Counted from the stretch's first letter, positions 1 to 7,534 are shown. The stretch is 64,000 nucleotides of DNA from Candidatus Enterococcus huntleyi (GCF_009933175.1 NZ_MAEJ01000030.1:124001-188000), one strand, 5' to 3'. Made by a program: numbers and translations. Notes: generated from the sequence alone by a model not told the origin.

Positions 1-195
1 ACGCAAAATGGCAAAATTGCTGACTACGAAATTATCGATGGCGAGTACAAAGATGAAGCCTTCGCGGTGGGTGCTAGAAAATCAGATAAAACATTGGTTG
101 ACAAAATCAACGAAGAATTCAAAAAATTACAAGAAAATGGCAAGTTCGCTGAAATCTCTGACAAATGGTTTGGGGAAGATGTGACACCGAAATAA
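1..195 (+). CDS. Amino-acid ABC transporter substrate-binding protein, C-terminal end (partial)
   Basis: Open from the first base in frame 1 and ends at TAA 193-195; the start lies outside the window. The 64 visible residues (…KIADYEII…AFAVGARKSDKTLV…NGKFAEISDKWFGED) match the C-terminal lobe of family 3 extracellular solute-binding proteins for polar amino acids such as glutamine or cystine, where a 'G.f..I..KWfG' ending is usual. Such lipoproteins capture the amino acid outside the membrane and deliver it to a permease. A strong terminator follows, so this is the last gene of its operon. The substrate cannot be told from this fragment. Confidence 0.85.
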   Translation, partial: TQNGKIADYEIIDGEYKDEAFAVGARKSDKTLVDKINEEFKKLQENGKFAEISDKWFGEDVTPK

Positions 196-256
196 AAACT
201 TATCAGGATGTTGGGTGAGAGCTCAACATTAGTAAATAAATCAGAACCAATACGGA

Positions 257-296
257 TGCCAGGAAGCTTTGGATAAGAAGCTTTCTGGCATTTTTT
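257..296 (+). terminator. Intrinsic terminator after the binding-protein gene
   Basis: A 13-bp stem, TGCCAGGAAGCTT with AAGCTTTCTGGCA (one G-U pair), an 8-base loop and six T's directly after. It ends the transcript of the binding-protein gene. Confidence 0.9.
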
Positions 297-426
297 GTCT
301 GAAGCTATATGCCGCATCCGGAATTCCTTCCACCGAAAAGTTTACAGTTTGATCCAAACTATTCAAATCTGCTTTAATTTGATAAACTACTATTATAAAA
401 CCAAATAGAGAGATGAGGTAATTAGA

Positions 427-582
427 ATGAAAGTAAAATGGTATAACAAAAAAAGATTTTATGTCCCACTAGCTTTGATTTTAGGAAGTAATGCCTTCAT
501 AGTTTCTTTTTTAGGGTTAACAAGAAAAGATAAATTCAACAAAAAATATTATCAGTCAAAAGATGAATCATTAAGTGAATGA
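427..582 (+). CDS. Small membrane protein, 51 aa, unknown function
   Basis: ATG at 427 with a GAGG sequence about 9 bases upstream, running to TGA at 580-582. The peptide has a basic N-terminus (MKVKWYNKKRF), one hydrophobic stretch (about residues 12-32, YVPLALILGSNAFIVSFLGL) and a charged tail (TRKDKFNKKYYQSKDE), so it looks like a single-pass membrane protein. No family is recognised. It lies 87 bases upstream of the broken kptA gene with no terminator between them, so they could share a transcript. The start and plausible ribosome site support a real gene, but it is short and could be a remnant. Confidence 0.4.
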   Translation: MKVKWYNKKRFYVPLALILGSNAFIVSFLGLTRKDKFNKKYYQSKDESLSE

Positions 583-669
583 ACTGTTTTGAGTGCTAAT
601 TTTGTCAGAATAAAGGAGCTTTCGAATAAGCTACTAGACGAATAGTTGAACAGAATAAGGGGTAAGGAA

Positions 670-1230
670 ATGTCGAATAAAATAAATTATACAAAATTGA
701 GTAAAGAAGTTTCTTATGCATTACGTCATGCACCATGGGAATATGAATTGGAATTAGATAAAAATGGTTGGGTACCGATTGATCAATTGCTACAAGCCTA
801 GCACCAAATTGCTGAATGGCAGTCTGTAGAAGTTAGTGATTTAGAAATGATGATTGAAAAGTCTGAAAAGAAGAGACATGAAATTGAAGGAGATGCTATT
901 AGAGCGTTGTACGGGCACTCCATCCCCATGAAAATAGTGAAGGAGGAAGCAATCCCTCCTAAAATTCTTTATCATGGAACTGCGCATGATTTTTTACCTG
1001 AGATTGAGAAACAAGGGTTGTATCCGATGTCTCGACAATATGTTCATTTGTCTGAAGATATAGAGACAGCGAATTTAGTAGGAACAAGAAAAGATAAACA
1101 GCCGATTATTTTATCGGTGAATACAGAAAATGCTAGAGCAAAAGGAACAACTTTTTATTTGGGAAATGAGAAGGTTTGGCTAGCAGATAGCATTCCTGCA
1201 GAATTTCTTGAAGTATTAGAGGAACAGTAA
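670..1230 (+). pseudogene. kptA: RNA 2'-phosphotransferase (KptA/Tpt1 family) with in-frame amber codon
   Basis: Read through one codon, this frame gives a full-length 186-residue KptA, an enzyme that moves a 2'-phosphate from RNA to NAD. Visible family features are the N-terminal 'LRH' (R19-H20), 'IRALYGHS' in place of the usual 'R.nqGHS', 'YHGT', 'HLSED' and the C-terminal 'FYLGNEKVWLADSIPAEFL'. Codon 44 (799-801) is TAG where the downstream sequence continues in the same frame and family; a CAG-to-TAG change would explain it. The ATG at 847 could start a fragment of 127 aa that lacks the catalytic LRH. GGGGTAAGGAA upstream of 670 is a good ribosome site. It is best called a recent pseudogene unless the base is a sequencing error or amber readthrough occurs. 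Confidence 0.8.
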
Positions 1231-1264
1231 ACGTGAGATTTACTTGATCTTCCGCACCTTTTAA

Positions 1265-1314
1265 ATAGGAACCTTTCGGATGATTTATTTTCCGTGAGGT
1301 TCCTATTTTAATTT
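1265..1314 (+). terminator. Terminator downstream of kptA
   Basis: An 11-bp perfect stem, AAATAGGAACC (1265-1275) with GGTTCCTATTT (1300-1310), followed by a T/A-rich run. It closes the kptA transcript. Confidence 0.8.
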
Positions 1315-1573
1315 ATTCCCACTAATTCTTTCTATTTATAAGAAGCAAGTCGGCTAGTCAGTAGGATTTTGTAGAGTGGGTCATGTTATATACAAAACAG
1401 AGGATTACTTATATAATAATAGTTGTTATTATTAATGGTTGGTAACCTTGAGTAAATAGAGTTACTCAGTTGCTAAGTGATTATTTTAAAAGAAAAAGGA
1501 GGGAGATTTCCGCATTTTTATAGGATAATTAATCAGGTTAGATTGAATTTACACCTATAGTTACTGGGGAATC
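1315..1573. other. Noncoding stretch with an AT-rich palindrome and an orphan Shine-Dalgarno
   Basis: No gene is visible. Around 1411-1432 there is an AT-rich palindrome (AATAATAgttgTTATTATT) next to TATAAT-like bases that could form the promoter of the next gene. At about 1494-1505 AAAAAGGAGGGAG looks like a strong ribosome site, but no ATG, GTG or TTG follows at a useful distance; this may be the trace of a lost short gene or leader peptide. Confidence 0.4.
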
Positions 1574-2920
1574 ATGAGAAGAATGAAAAAGAAAATTGGT
1601 GTAGCGGTTGTAGTAGTTATTGTTTTGGTGGTGGGTGTTTTTGGATACATAAAGTATGACAGTAGCCAGAAAGAAAAGGTGTATAACGCAAAGATTGAAA
1701 AGATAATCGCTAAGGTAGAAAAAGAGTCTACAGTGATGTCGGAAGAAAAAGATAGTACTAAAAAATTGGAATTACTAAAAGAGACACAAAAGGCGCTAGA
1801 TGAATATAAACAAGGTCAGGAAAAAGATAAAGCGGTTATTCGATCGTATGATCAGAGTATCAAATCGACACAAGAGTGGTTTAAAAATGAGAATGATACC
1901 ATAATTAAAGCCAATACGTCAGAAGAGATAGACAAAGAAAAACAAGATAGTTTGCAGAAAAAAGATCAAGCTTTGACGGATGTTTTACAAACGATTCACG
2001 AACAAAAAGAGGTTGTCTATACTGAAAAAGAAATAGAAAATAAAGCAGATGAGATTAATGAGTTAAAAAAGAAATATGAAGATAGAATGAAAGAGTTGGA
2101 CAAAAAATCTGCTGAAGAAAAAGCCAAGAAAGAAGCAGAAGATAAAGAAAACAAGGAAAAAGAAGAACGCGAGAGTGCGCAGAAAGAAACTTCTGGAATG
2201 AATTTAAAAGAAATTGAATCTGGAAATTACTCGAGCGTCAATGGAACATGGAAAAATGGGAATGGCCAAATAATTGAAGTTACTCAAAATACGATTGAAA
2301 TAGCTGGCATTCATACAGGATCTAATGAGCCTATACCAGCTACCATTAAAGAATTAACAATTGATATTCCTTCTAAAAATGATGCGGAAGGAAACCCTGC
2401 TAAACAAGAATGGATAGAAGGGGAAATTGATTCTTATGGTCAGGAACTAACTGGATATTTTTATAGCGGATTTCTTATATTGAGAGGGAACATCCCAATG
2501 GCGATGTTATGCGTTTCATTTGTACCAGTGGGTGTCGTCGATGAGTCTCAAGGCTCGGATGTAAATAAAGAGAGAATAGTCGCTGTTATTACCCAAAGTA
2601 ATCCCACTTCTGTACCAGAAGAGCAGTTTTACTACAGAGTTGACTCAAATGATACAGAGAATGAACCTGTTGAGGCTGAGAAATTAGTCATTACTGAAGA
2701 GACTGTTTTAGAATATGCTGAAAACTATGTAAAAGAACATGCGCCAATTTGGGAAGGCTCATTCATATATGAAGGGCAATTACCAGACGGCTCGTTTGAT
2801 TTATTCTACGATTCAAGAGGAGCCGCTAGAGGAAAATTCATTATCGGTAAAGACGGCCAGGTTACACGACTTGATAGAATGGGAAATGTTTTAAAAAGCA
2901 TTGAAGAAATGTATAAATAA
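1574..2920 (+). CDS. Membrane-anchored surface protein with coiled coil and DUF6287-like domain
   Basis: 448 residues. Residues about 5-27 are a single hydrophobic anchor after a basic start (MRRMKKKIG), with no lipobox cysteine, so the protein is probably tethered with its bulk outside. Residues 30-205 are highly charged and helical (repeated Lys/Glu), likely a coiled coil. From about 209, 'MNLKEIESGNYSSVNGTWKNGNG' resembles the DUF6287 domain found in lactic acid bacterial lipoproteins. The C-terminal 75 residues (ITEETVLEYAENYV…LDRMGNVLKSIEEMYK) form another small domain. ATG 1583 is an alternative start; neither has a strong ribosome site (TGGGGA lies just before 1574). It is monocistronic between terminators. 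Function is unknown, perhaps cell-envelope related. Confidence 0.75.
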   Translation: MRRMKKKIGVAVVVVIVLVVGVFGYIKYDSSQKEKVYNAKIEKIIAKVEKESTVMSEEKDSTKKLELLKETQKALDEYKQGQEKDKAVIRSYDQSIKSTQEWFKNENDTIIKANTSEEIDKEKQDSLQKKDQALTDVLQTIHEQKEVVYTEKEIENKADEINELKKKYEDRMKELDKKSAEEKAKKEAEDKENKEKEERESAQKETSGMNLKEIESGNYSSVNGTWKNGNGQIIEVTQNTIEIAGIHTGSNEPIPATIKELTIDIPSKNDAEGNPAKQEWIEGEIDSYGQELTGYFYSGFLILRGNIPMAMLCVSFVPVGVVDESQGSDVNKERIVAVITQSNPTSVPEEQFYYRVDSNDTENEPVEAEKLVITEETVLEYAENYVKEHAPIWEGSFIYEGQLPDGSFDLFYDSRGAARGKFIIGKDGQVTRLDRMGNVLKSIEEMYK

Positions 2921-2967
2921 ACTGGGGTACATTTAGACTATATATAAATGAGATTATAAAAAATAAG

Positions 2968-3009
2968 GGTGCTAGAAAACTTTTAGTGATAAGCTTTCTA
3001 GCACCTTTC
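2968..3009 (+). terminator. Terminator-like hairpin after the DUF6287 protein gene
   Basis: An 11-bp stem, GGTGCTAGAAA with TTTCTAGCACC (2995-3005), followed by a short T-rich stretch. It lies about 50 bases beyond the stop codon at 2920. Confidence 0.75.
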
Positions 3010-3257
3010 ATTTGTCCAAAAACATTAGTGAAGTAATAAACGTAAATTCGAGAACAGTAAGAGCATTTCGAAATCATGTTTAGAGTCATTGTCTAAGGAT
3101 TGTCTTAAGATGATGATAGATGAGCGGAAAAGTTTGGTATATTTTATATCTGTAATGAAATGAGTATAATTGATGCGAAGGTTAAAATGATAGATGAGGT
3201 TTTAGAAAATACTACTAAGTCATAGGTGGCTGTAGGAATACGCAAAAAATTCTTATT
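3010..3257. other. Gene-free stretch with decayed coding fragments
   Basis: No intact gene. At about 3014-3076 the plus strand reads KNISEVINVNSRTVRAFRN, which resembles a helix-turn-helix recognition segment, and then stops. At 3160-3225 a 21-residue ORF (MSIIDAKVKMIDEVLENTTKS) has no clear ribosome site. Both look like remnants of a decayed regulator, at low confidence. Confidence 0.3.
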
Positions 3258-3296
3258 TTGACTAAGTGAGATAAACTTGCTATAATATAAGTGTAG
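3258..3296 (+). promoter_or_regulatory. Strong sigma-A promoter reading toward the peptide gene
   Basis: TTGACT (3258-3263), a 17-base spacer and a perfect TATAAT (3281-3286). No ribosome site or ORF follows on this strand; a terminator lies at 3353-3387, so the product is probably an RNA of about 95 nt. The -10 and start region CTATAATATAAGTGTAG is nearly repeated in inverted orientation at 5371-5391. Confidence 0.75.
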
Positions 3297-3387
3297 GTAA
3301 AAGGTGCTGGTACACCTCTTACAAAATTGTTTCGGCAATGGATTTAGCGTAGCTTAAAGGACTAGTCCTTTAAGTTTTTTATTTTTT
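3292..3387 (+). ncRNA. Candidate small RNA, antisense to the 3' end of a hydrophobic peptide gene
   Basis: Bounded by a strong promoter (start expected near 3292) and an intrinsic terminator. The 5' part can fold as a stem-loop (AGGTG loop CACCT, extended by TGTA with TTACA). The 3' end overlaps the last codons and stop of the minus-strand peptide gene at 3362-3472. A short sequence in its 5' half (GGTgCTGGTACA) recurs as GGTCTGGTACA at 3561-3571, inside the peptide's presumed leader, so the two RNAs would also be complementary there. This convergent layout recalls the type I toxin-antitoxin par locus of enterococcal plasmid pAD1, but the peptide is not an obvious Fst. Expression is inferred, not shown. 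Confidence 0.45.
3353..3387 (+). terminator. Terminator of the candidate small RNA
   Basis: A perfect 22-base palindrome (CTTAAAGGA, central CTAG, TCCTTTAAG; 3353-3374) followed by TTTTTTATTTTTT. The run of T's is only on the plus side, so it is a plus-strand terminator. The stop codon of the minus-strand peptide gene lies inside its stem. Confidence 0.85.
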
Positions 3388-3472
3388 CAATAATCGCCAA
3401 CGATAGATGAACTATCGTTAGGATTAAGATAATGTTTGTTAACACTACCATCCAAAATTCAACCTTACTCAT
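3362..3472 (-). CDS. Small hydrophobic peptide, possible type I toxin
   Basis: A 36-residue ORF that starts MSKVEFWMVVL, has a hydrophobic middle (LTNIILILTIVHLSLAII) and ends in a lysine-rich tail (EKIKNLKD). This shape is common among small membrane toxins of type I toxin-antitoxin systems, but it lacks the Fst signature. The frame is open further upstream to 3616. The ribosome site for this ATG is only moderate (AGTGGA). The presumed mRNA leader (3480-3600, minus strand) folds into two strong hairpins, which is typical of type I toxin mRNAs. The mobile element lies just upstream. It could also be a chance ORF. Confidence 0.35.
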   Translation of the reverse strand: MSKVEFWMVVLTNIILILTIVHLSLAIIEKIKNLKD

Positions 3473-3495
3473 TCCACTGTGATTCATTAGGCTAG

Positions 3496-3578
3496 GGACA
3501 TATAAGGGAGTGAAATGTTTCATTTCACAAGATTGTCCTACGCTTACCATTCTACTAGAAGGTCTGGTACAAGTAGAA
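3496..3578 (-). other. Two hairpins in the presumed leader of the peptide mRNA
   Basis: On the minus strand TTCTACT (3572-3578) pairs with AGTAGAA (3550-3556), and downstream of it GGACA…TGTCC (3496-3538) encloses GTGAAATG-AAA-CATTTCAC. Such structure is not expected of random intergenic DNA and fits a regulated mRNA leader, or an extension of the mobile element's 3' RNA. Confidence 0.45.
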
Positions 3579-3605
3579 CTGGCATCTCCTTTCAAACCAA
3601 TGTTC

Positions 3606-3740
3606 TGACACTCCACACGACTAAAGTCGTGGGGTTCTTAGGTAATACATCCTAACGGATGCAAATTTACTAAGCTATCCCCGAAAGTCCTTCGGTTCTA
3701 ATGTTTATACTTGCGTTTATATCTCGATCATGATGTGTGC
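3606..3740 (-). ncRNA. Presumed omega RNA (TnpB guide RNA) region
   Basis: In IS605-family elements the TnpB guide RNA covers the end of tnpB and the right end, and its guide is the flanking sequence just beyond the element. Here that would be minus-strand bases from about 3740 down to 3606, including the CACGACT-TT-AGTCGTG hairpin, with a guide beginning near GAACATTGGTTTGAAA. The assignment rests on position and family knowledge; the boundaries are not visible. Confidence 0.4.
3616..3631. repeat. Right-end subterminal hairpin of the mobile element
   Basis: A perfect palindrome, CACGACTAAAGTCGTG on the plus strand, downstream of tnpB. It resembles the transposase-recognised imperfect palindrome near IS605-family right ends and has a partner at the left end (5291-5306). 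Confidence 0.7.
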
Positions 3741-4788
3741 CACAATTACTACAAGTCCATTCACGAATGTCCAACGCTTTCTTGCCATCCTTATGACTAC
3801 AAGAAGAACATATCTGCGAACTAGGATAGAATCGGTCAATTTTCACTAACTTTCGACCTTTCCATTCACACTTGTAAGCTAATTGTCGTACAAATTCACT
3901 CCAAGATACATCGACGATTGATTTAGCTAATTTATGATTTTTAACCATTCCTTTTACATTTAAATCTTCGACACAGATGACTTGGTTTTCGTCAGTTAGG
4001 CGTGAAGACAATTTATGTAAAAAGTCACTTCTTTGGTTAGAAATCTTTTCATGAACACGCGCTACTTTCAATTTTTGCTTTTGATAGTTCTTGCATTCAT
4101 CTAATTTCCGATTGTGCTTTTTAGCTACCTCTAAGCGTCTTGATAGTTTGCGTTGTTCTGCCACTAAACATTTTCCCAGTGAACGATAGAAATTTTTATT
4201 ATCTATCTTTTCACCTGTGGAGGTTATACAGAAATGAGTAAGCCCTAAATCAAGGCCGATTGTGTCAGTCACTGGTTCTTTTTTAAAATTTTCAGTATCA
4301 ACTAAAAATGTCGCAAAATACTTCCCAGACTTTGACTGACTAATCGTTACATTCATCAGTTTGCCGTTGAAACGTAATGTCTCAGCCATTTTTACCCAAC
4401 CAACTTTTGATATGTAAAAGTAATTGTTATTTACTTTCATGCCAGCAGCTGTACGATAAGACTTTTTAGAATACTTCTTACTCTTAAATTTAGGAAAGCC
4501 AAAATTAGATTTGAATGTATTGTTGTATGCTTTGTTCAAGTCCATATTCGTTTGGCTTAAGGGTTGTGCTTCAACTTCTTTTAGCCATGCATATTCCTCT
4601 AATTTCTTTAACGCAGCATACGTTGTCTTATCTTCTTTATACTCAGCATTTTCTTCCTTCATTTTGTAATTTGTTATGCGTTGGTCTAACAAAAAGTTCC
4701 AGTAGAACCGTACACAACCAAATGTTTTCTGAAGTTGAATTTCTTGCCGATGATTCGGGTAAACTCTGATTTTATGTGCCTTTTTCAT
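3670..4788 (-). CDS. tnpB: TnpB, RNA-guided nuclease of the IS605 family
   Basis: 372 residues from ATG 4786-4788, chosen because a perfect AGGAGGTG lies 7-10 bases upstream; the frame is open nine codons further. TnpB is the RuvC-type, guide-RNA-directed DNA nuclease ancestral to Cas12. All catalytic positions are present: D180 in 'GLDLGLTH', E274 in 'CVEDLNVKG' and D356 in 'HHDRDINASINI'. The zinc ribbon has C327, C330, C346 and C349. Length and the N-terminal 'MKKAHKIRVYPN' are normal, so the protein should be active. It overlaps the expected guide-RNA region at its 3' end. It follows a broken tnpA, so TnpB outlives the transposase here, as in many IS605 relics. In an IStron, splicing and guide-RNA maturation compete for the same transcript. 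Confidence 0.9.
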   Translation of the reverse strand: MKKAHKIRVYPNHRQEIQLQKTFGCVRFYWNFLLDQRITNYKMKEENAEYKEDKTTYAALKKLEEYAWLKEVEAQPLSQTNMDLNKAYNNTFKSNFGFPKFKSKKYSKKSYRTAAGMKVNNNYFYISKVGWVKMAETLRFNGKLMNVTISQSKSGKYFATFLVDTENFKKEPVTDTIGLDLGLTHFCITSTGEKIDNKNFYRSLGKCLVAEQRKLSRRLEVAKKHNRKLDECKNYQKQKLKVARVHEKISNQRSDFLHKLSSRLTDENQVICVEDLNVKGMVKNHKLAKSIVDVSWSEFVRQLAYKCEWKGRKLVKIDRFYPSSQICSSCSHKDGKKALDIREWTCSNCGTHHDRDINASINIRTEGLSGIA

Positions 4789-4811
4789 TTCTGTACACCT
4801 CCTTAACGAAA

Positions 4812-5018
4812 TCAATATCTTGTTCTTTGGCTTTCAATATATCGTGTAATTGTAGCGCTAGACACATTGCCTGCGGTTGAAACAAAGTAAGAACGTGTCC
4901 AAACACTTGGCATTTTGCTTAAATGTTCAAACTCTTGTCGAATGATCCTCGATGTTTTCCCTTTGATTACCTTCATGATTTCTGAAGGCGAATACGTAGG
5001 CTGAACATTGATGAACAT
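4812..5018 (-). pseudogene. tnpA: Truncated Y1 (HUH) transposase TnpA, C-terminal half
   Basis: 68 residues remain (INVQPTYSPSEIMKVIKGKT…RSYFVSTAG…ATITRYIESQ), matching the second half of IS200/IS605 TnpA, which normally has about 130-155 residues. The putative catalytic tyrosine is kept (Y60, in 'TITRYIES'), but the HUH histidines and the N-terminal half are gone; an in-frame TAG lies nine codons upstream of the first ATG. The break falls just where the HUH motif should end, directly after the group I intron sequence. The fragment cannot transpose DNA. It ends 24 bases before tnpB starts. Confidence 0.85.
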
Positions 5019-5039
5019 TTGTTCACATAGGTGCGCTAA

Positions 5040-5290
5040 TCCCTATACAGTTCTCTTATGAACTTCTTACGCTTTCACGCAAGCACAGACTATATCTTAT
5101 CCGTTGGCTTTACCCAATACGGCGAAACCACTTCCACACGCTTGTCTATATTTCAAAACAACGTTTTCGTTTCACTCGCTTTAGGGCTTCCCCGCAATTA
5201 AATTTCTTCGTTGGAATATACGAGATTCTGTATATTCACTAAGTGCAAGTTACCCTACGCTCTTACAGTTCATTTGTGCGCTATCATCCG
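5040..5290 (-). ncRNA. Group I intron core (5' part of the IStron)
   Basis: The minus strand shows the hallmark group I sequence AAGATATAGTCT (plus 5087-5098), whose GTCT pairs with AGAC at plus 5144-5147 to make P7. Upstream is a P4/P5-like 'AATTGCGGGGAAGCCC' and an 8-bp P2-type hairpin GAATATAC/GTATATTC (5214-5221 with 5230-5237). Downstream of P7 are a P9-type hairpin CTTGCG-UGAAAG-CGTAAG with a GAAA tetraloop (5066-5083) and a second hairpin AGTTC/GAACT (5049-5064). A 5' hairpin GTGCG/CGCAC lies near 5275-5292. No homing endonuclease is present. P3 and P8 pairings and the exact splice sites were not resolved by eye. Confidence 0.7.
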
Positions 5291-5306
5291 CACGGTTAAA
5301 ACCGTG
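5291..5306. repeat. Left-end subterminal hairpin of the mobile element
   Basis: A perfect palindrome, CACGGTTAAAACCGTG on the plus strand, mirroring the right-end hairpin at 3616-3631 in size and form. The left boundary of the element should lie a short way to its right. Confidence 0.65.
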
Positions 5307-5339
5307 GTTTTTCTCGCTCACAATTCTATAATTAGTAGT

Positions 5340-5369
5340 TTGAGAGTGATTCACCAAGACCAATACAAT
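5340..5369 (+). promoter_or_regulatory. Promoter of a second candidate small RNA
   Basis: TTGAGA (5340-5345), an 18-base spacer and TACAAT (5364-5369), followed after about 65 bases by a strong terminator. No convincing gene lies between them. Confidence 0.5.
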
Positions 5370-5370
5370 T

Positions 5371-5400
5371 CTACACTTATATGATAGTAAGTTCTCTACT
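5371..5400 (-). promoter_or_regulatory. Inverted copy of the 3258 promoter, facing the mobile element
   Basis: On the minus strand CTATCATATAAGTGTAG matches CTATAATATAAGTGTAG at 3280-3296 with one change, and the flanking CTTAC/CTTGC agrees as well. The -10 is weaker (TATCAT) and the -35 (TTAGTG) poor. It reads leftward into the element and toward the hydrophobic peptide gene, so before insertion it may have driven the peptide mRNA. Confidence 0.45.
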
Positions 5401-5469
5401 GACACTAACACACTTGTACTCATATAAATAGCGAACATTCTTCGAAAGTGAAGAATGTTCTTCTTTTTT
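5376..5469 (+). ncRNA. Second candidate small RNA
   Basis: About 95 nt between the 5340 promoter and the terminator at 5433-5469. It contains only a 16-codon ORF (MIVSSLLTLTHLYSYK, ATG 5381) without a ribosome site. It overlaps and is antisense to the minus-strand promoter copy at 5371-5400. It is a prediction from signals only. Confidence 0.35.
5433..5469 (+). terminator. Strong terminator hairpin
   Basis: An 11-bp perfect stem GAACATTCTTC with GAAGAATGTTC and a 6-base loop (5433-5460), followed by TTCTTTTTT on the plus strand. Confidence 0.8.
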
Positions 5470-5682
5470 GGTTGCGCTATCATCATATTGGGAATACTAA
5501 AGTGAATCTTATTAGAAATTTAGGAATAATTCGTCAATATTTTGTCTGTTAGCCGCAGGTTTTTCGATTATCGTCACGTGGTGAACTAGATTGTAAGGTA
5601 AAGAACATGCTAGGATTAGGCATATTAAACAAATACCTAATTGAATAGTCTAAATCGAAATAAGATAAACATAAAAATCTAC
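5470..5682. other. Gene-free stretch right of the mobile element
   Basis: No recognisable gene. It opens with TGCGCTATCATC (5473-5484), a direct repeat of 5277-5288 inside the intron region. A 13-codon ORF (MLGLGILNKYLIE, 5608-5649) lies just before a terminator but has only a weak ribosome site (AAGGTAAAG). Confidence 0.3.
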
Positions 5683-5735
5683 AAATAGTTGGTGTTTTCA
5701 CTCGTAATAGAGAGGGAAAGGCCAACTATTTTTTT
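5683..5735 (+). terminator. Terminator upstream of the beta-glucosidase gene
   Basis: AAATAGTTGG pairs with CCAACTATTT (5722-5731), followed by seven T's. The gene it once served is not visible, which suggests sequence was lost between 5490 and 5680. Confidence 0.75.
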
Positions 5736-5811
5736 GGCAAAATGTTGTATAATTTACTCAGCTTTATAAAGTCTATATTTTTAGGGTAGAATGACTATTA
5801 TTTTCTTTGAA

Positions 5812-5840
5812 TTGAATGTGGATACATGTTATTCTATATG
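5812..5840 (+). promoter_or_regulatory. Probable promoter of the 6-phospho-beta-glucosidase gene
   Basis: TTGAAT (5812-5817), 17 bases, TATATG (5835-5840), ending 27 bases before the start codon. No cre-type palindrome was seen next to it. Confidence 0.5.
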
Positions 5841-5867
5841 GGAAATGTAGAAGAGAGGAAGAGATGA

Positions 5868-7304
<1,437 letters not shown>

Positions 7305-7371
7305 GTTTTGCGAAGTCTGTAGAGAGAATCAAAAGGCGCTAGTAAATAGTTTGCATAGATTCTAATAAGGA

Positions 7372-7416
7372 AAGCCCTGATTCAGTTTTTTACAGCTGAG
7401 TCAGGGGCTTTTTTTG
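7372..7416 (+). terminator. Terminator of the beta-glucosidase gene
   Basis: AGCCCTGATTCAG pairs with CTGAGTCAGGGGCT (bulged), followed by TTTTTTT. It separates the gene from ftsK. Confidence 0.85.
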
Positions 7417-7476
7417 TTGAAGTTGGACTTTAGGTAAGAGAAAAATGAAAGAATGGAAAATTTATGAAAACAAAAC

Positions 7477-7505
7477 TTTTGTTCGCCTTCTTTTTTTTGT
7501 ATAAT
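7477..7505 (+). promoter_or_regulatory. Probable ftsK promoter
   Basis: A perfect TATAAT at 7500-7505, 29 bases before the chosen start; the -35 is weak (TTTTGT at 7477, 17-base spacer). Confidence 0.45.
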
Positions 7506-7534
7506 GGAGAGTGATGAAAAGAGGGGTGGAAAAA

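Larger units (their letters stand above)
3606..5320 (-). mobile_element. IStron-like element: IS200/IS605 element fused to a group I intron
   Basis: On the minus strand the order is a left-end hairpin (CACGGTTTTAACCGTG, plus 5291-5306), group I intron core (about 5040-5290), a truncated Y1 transposase tnpA, an intact tnpB and a right-end hairpin (CACGACTTTAGTCGTG, plus 3616-3631). The two end hairpins share the form CACGrnT-TT-AnyCGTG expected of IS605-family ends. The right end probably lies near 3606, after TGTCA; the left end is some 10-15 bases beyond 5306. IStrons such as CdISt1 of Clostridioides difficile have this composition and splice themselves out of RNA. Because tnpA is truncated, this copy is presumably immobile unless helped in trans, but its RNA could still splice. 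Exact ends are inferred. Confidence 0.75.

Noticed and set aside
1494-1505. AAAAAGGAGGGAG as the ribosome site of a gene
   Set aside because: No start codon follows at a usable distance and the next start (1574) is about 70 bases away.
3362-3616. Long 84-codon version of the hydrophobic peptide
   Set aside because: The upstream part reads through two strong RNA hairpins and the element boundary and lacks a ribosome site; only the last 36 codons look plausible.
5250-5486. 78-codon minus-strand ORF over the left flank of the IStron
   Set aside because: It runs across two hairpins, the element's left end and the intron, has no ribosome site and no protein-like composition.
5608-5649. 13-residue peptide MLGLGILNKYLIE as a signalling peptide
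   Set aside because: Only a weak ribosome site, no processing or export partner nearby; not distinguishable from chance.
7511-7534. Upstream GTG/ATG start for ftsK
   Set aside because: It lies six bases after the -10 box and lacks a ribosome site; the ATG at 7535 has GAGGGGTGG.
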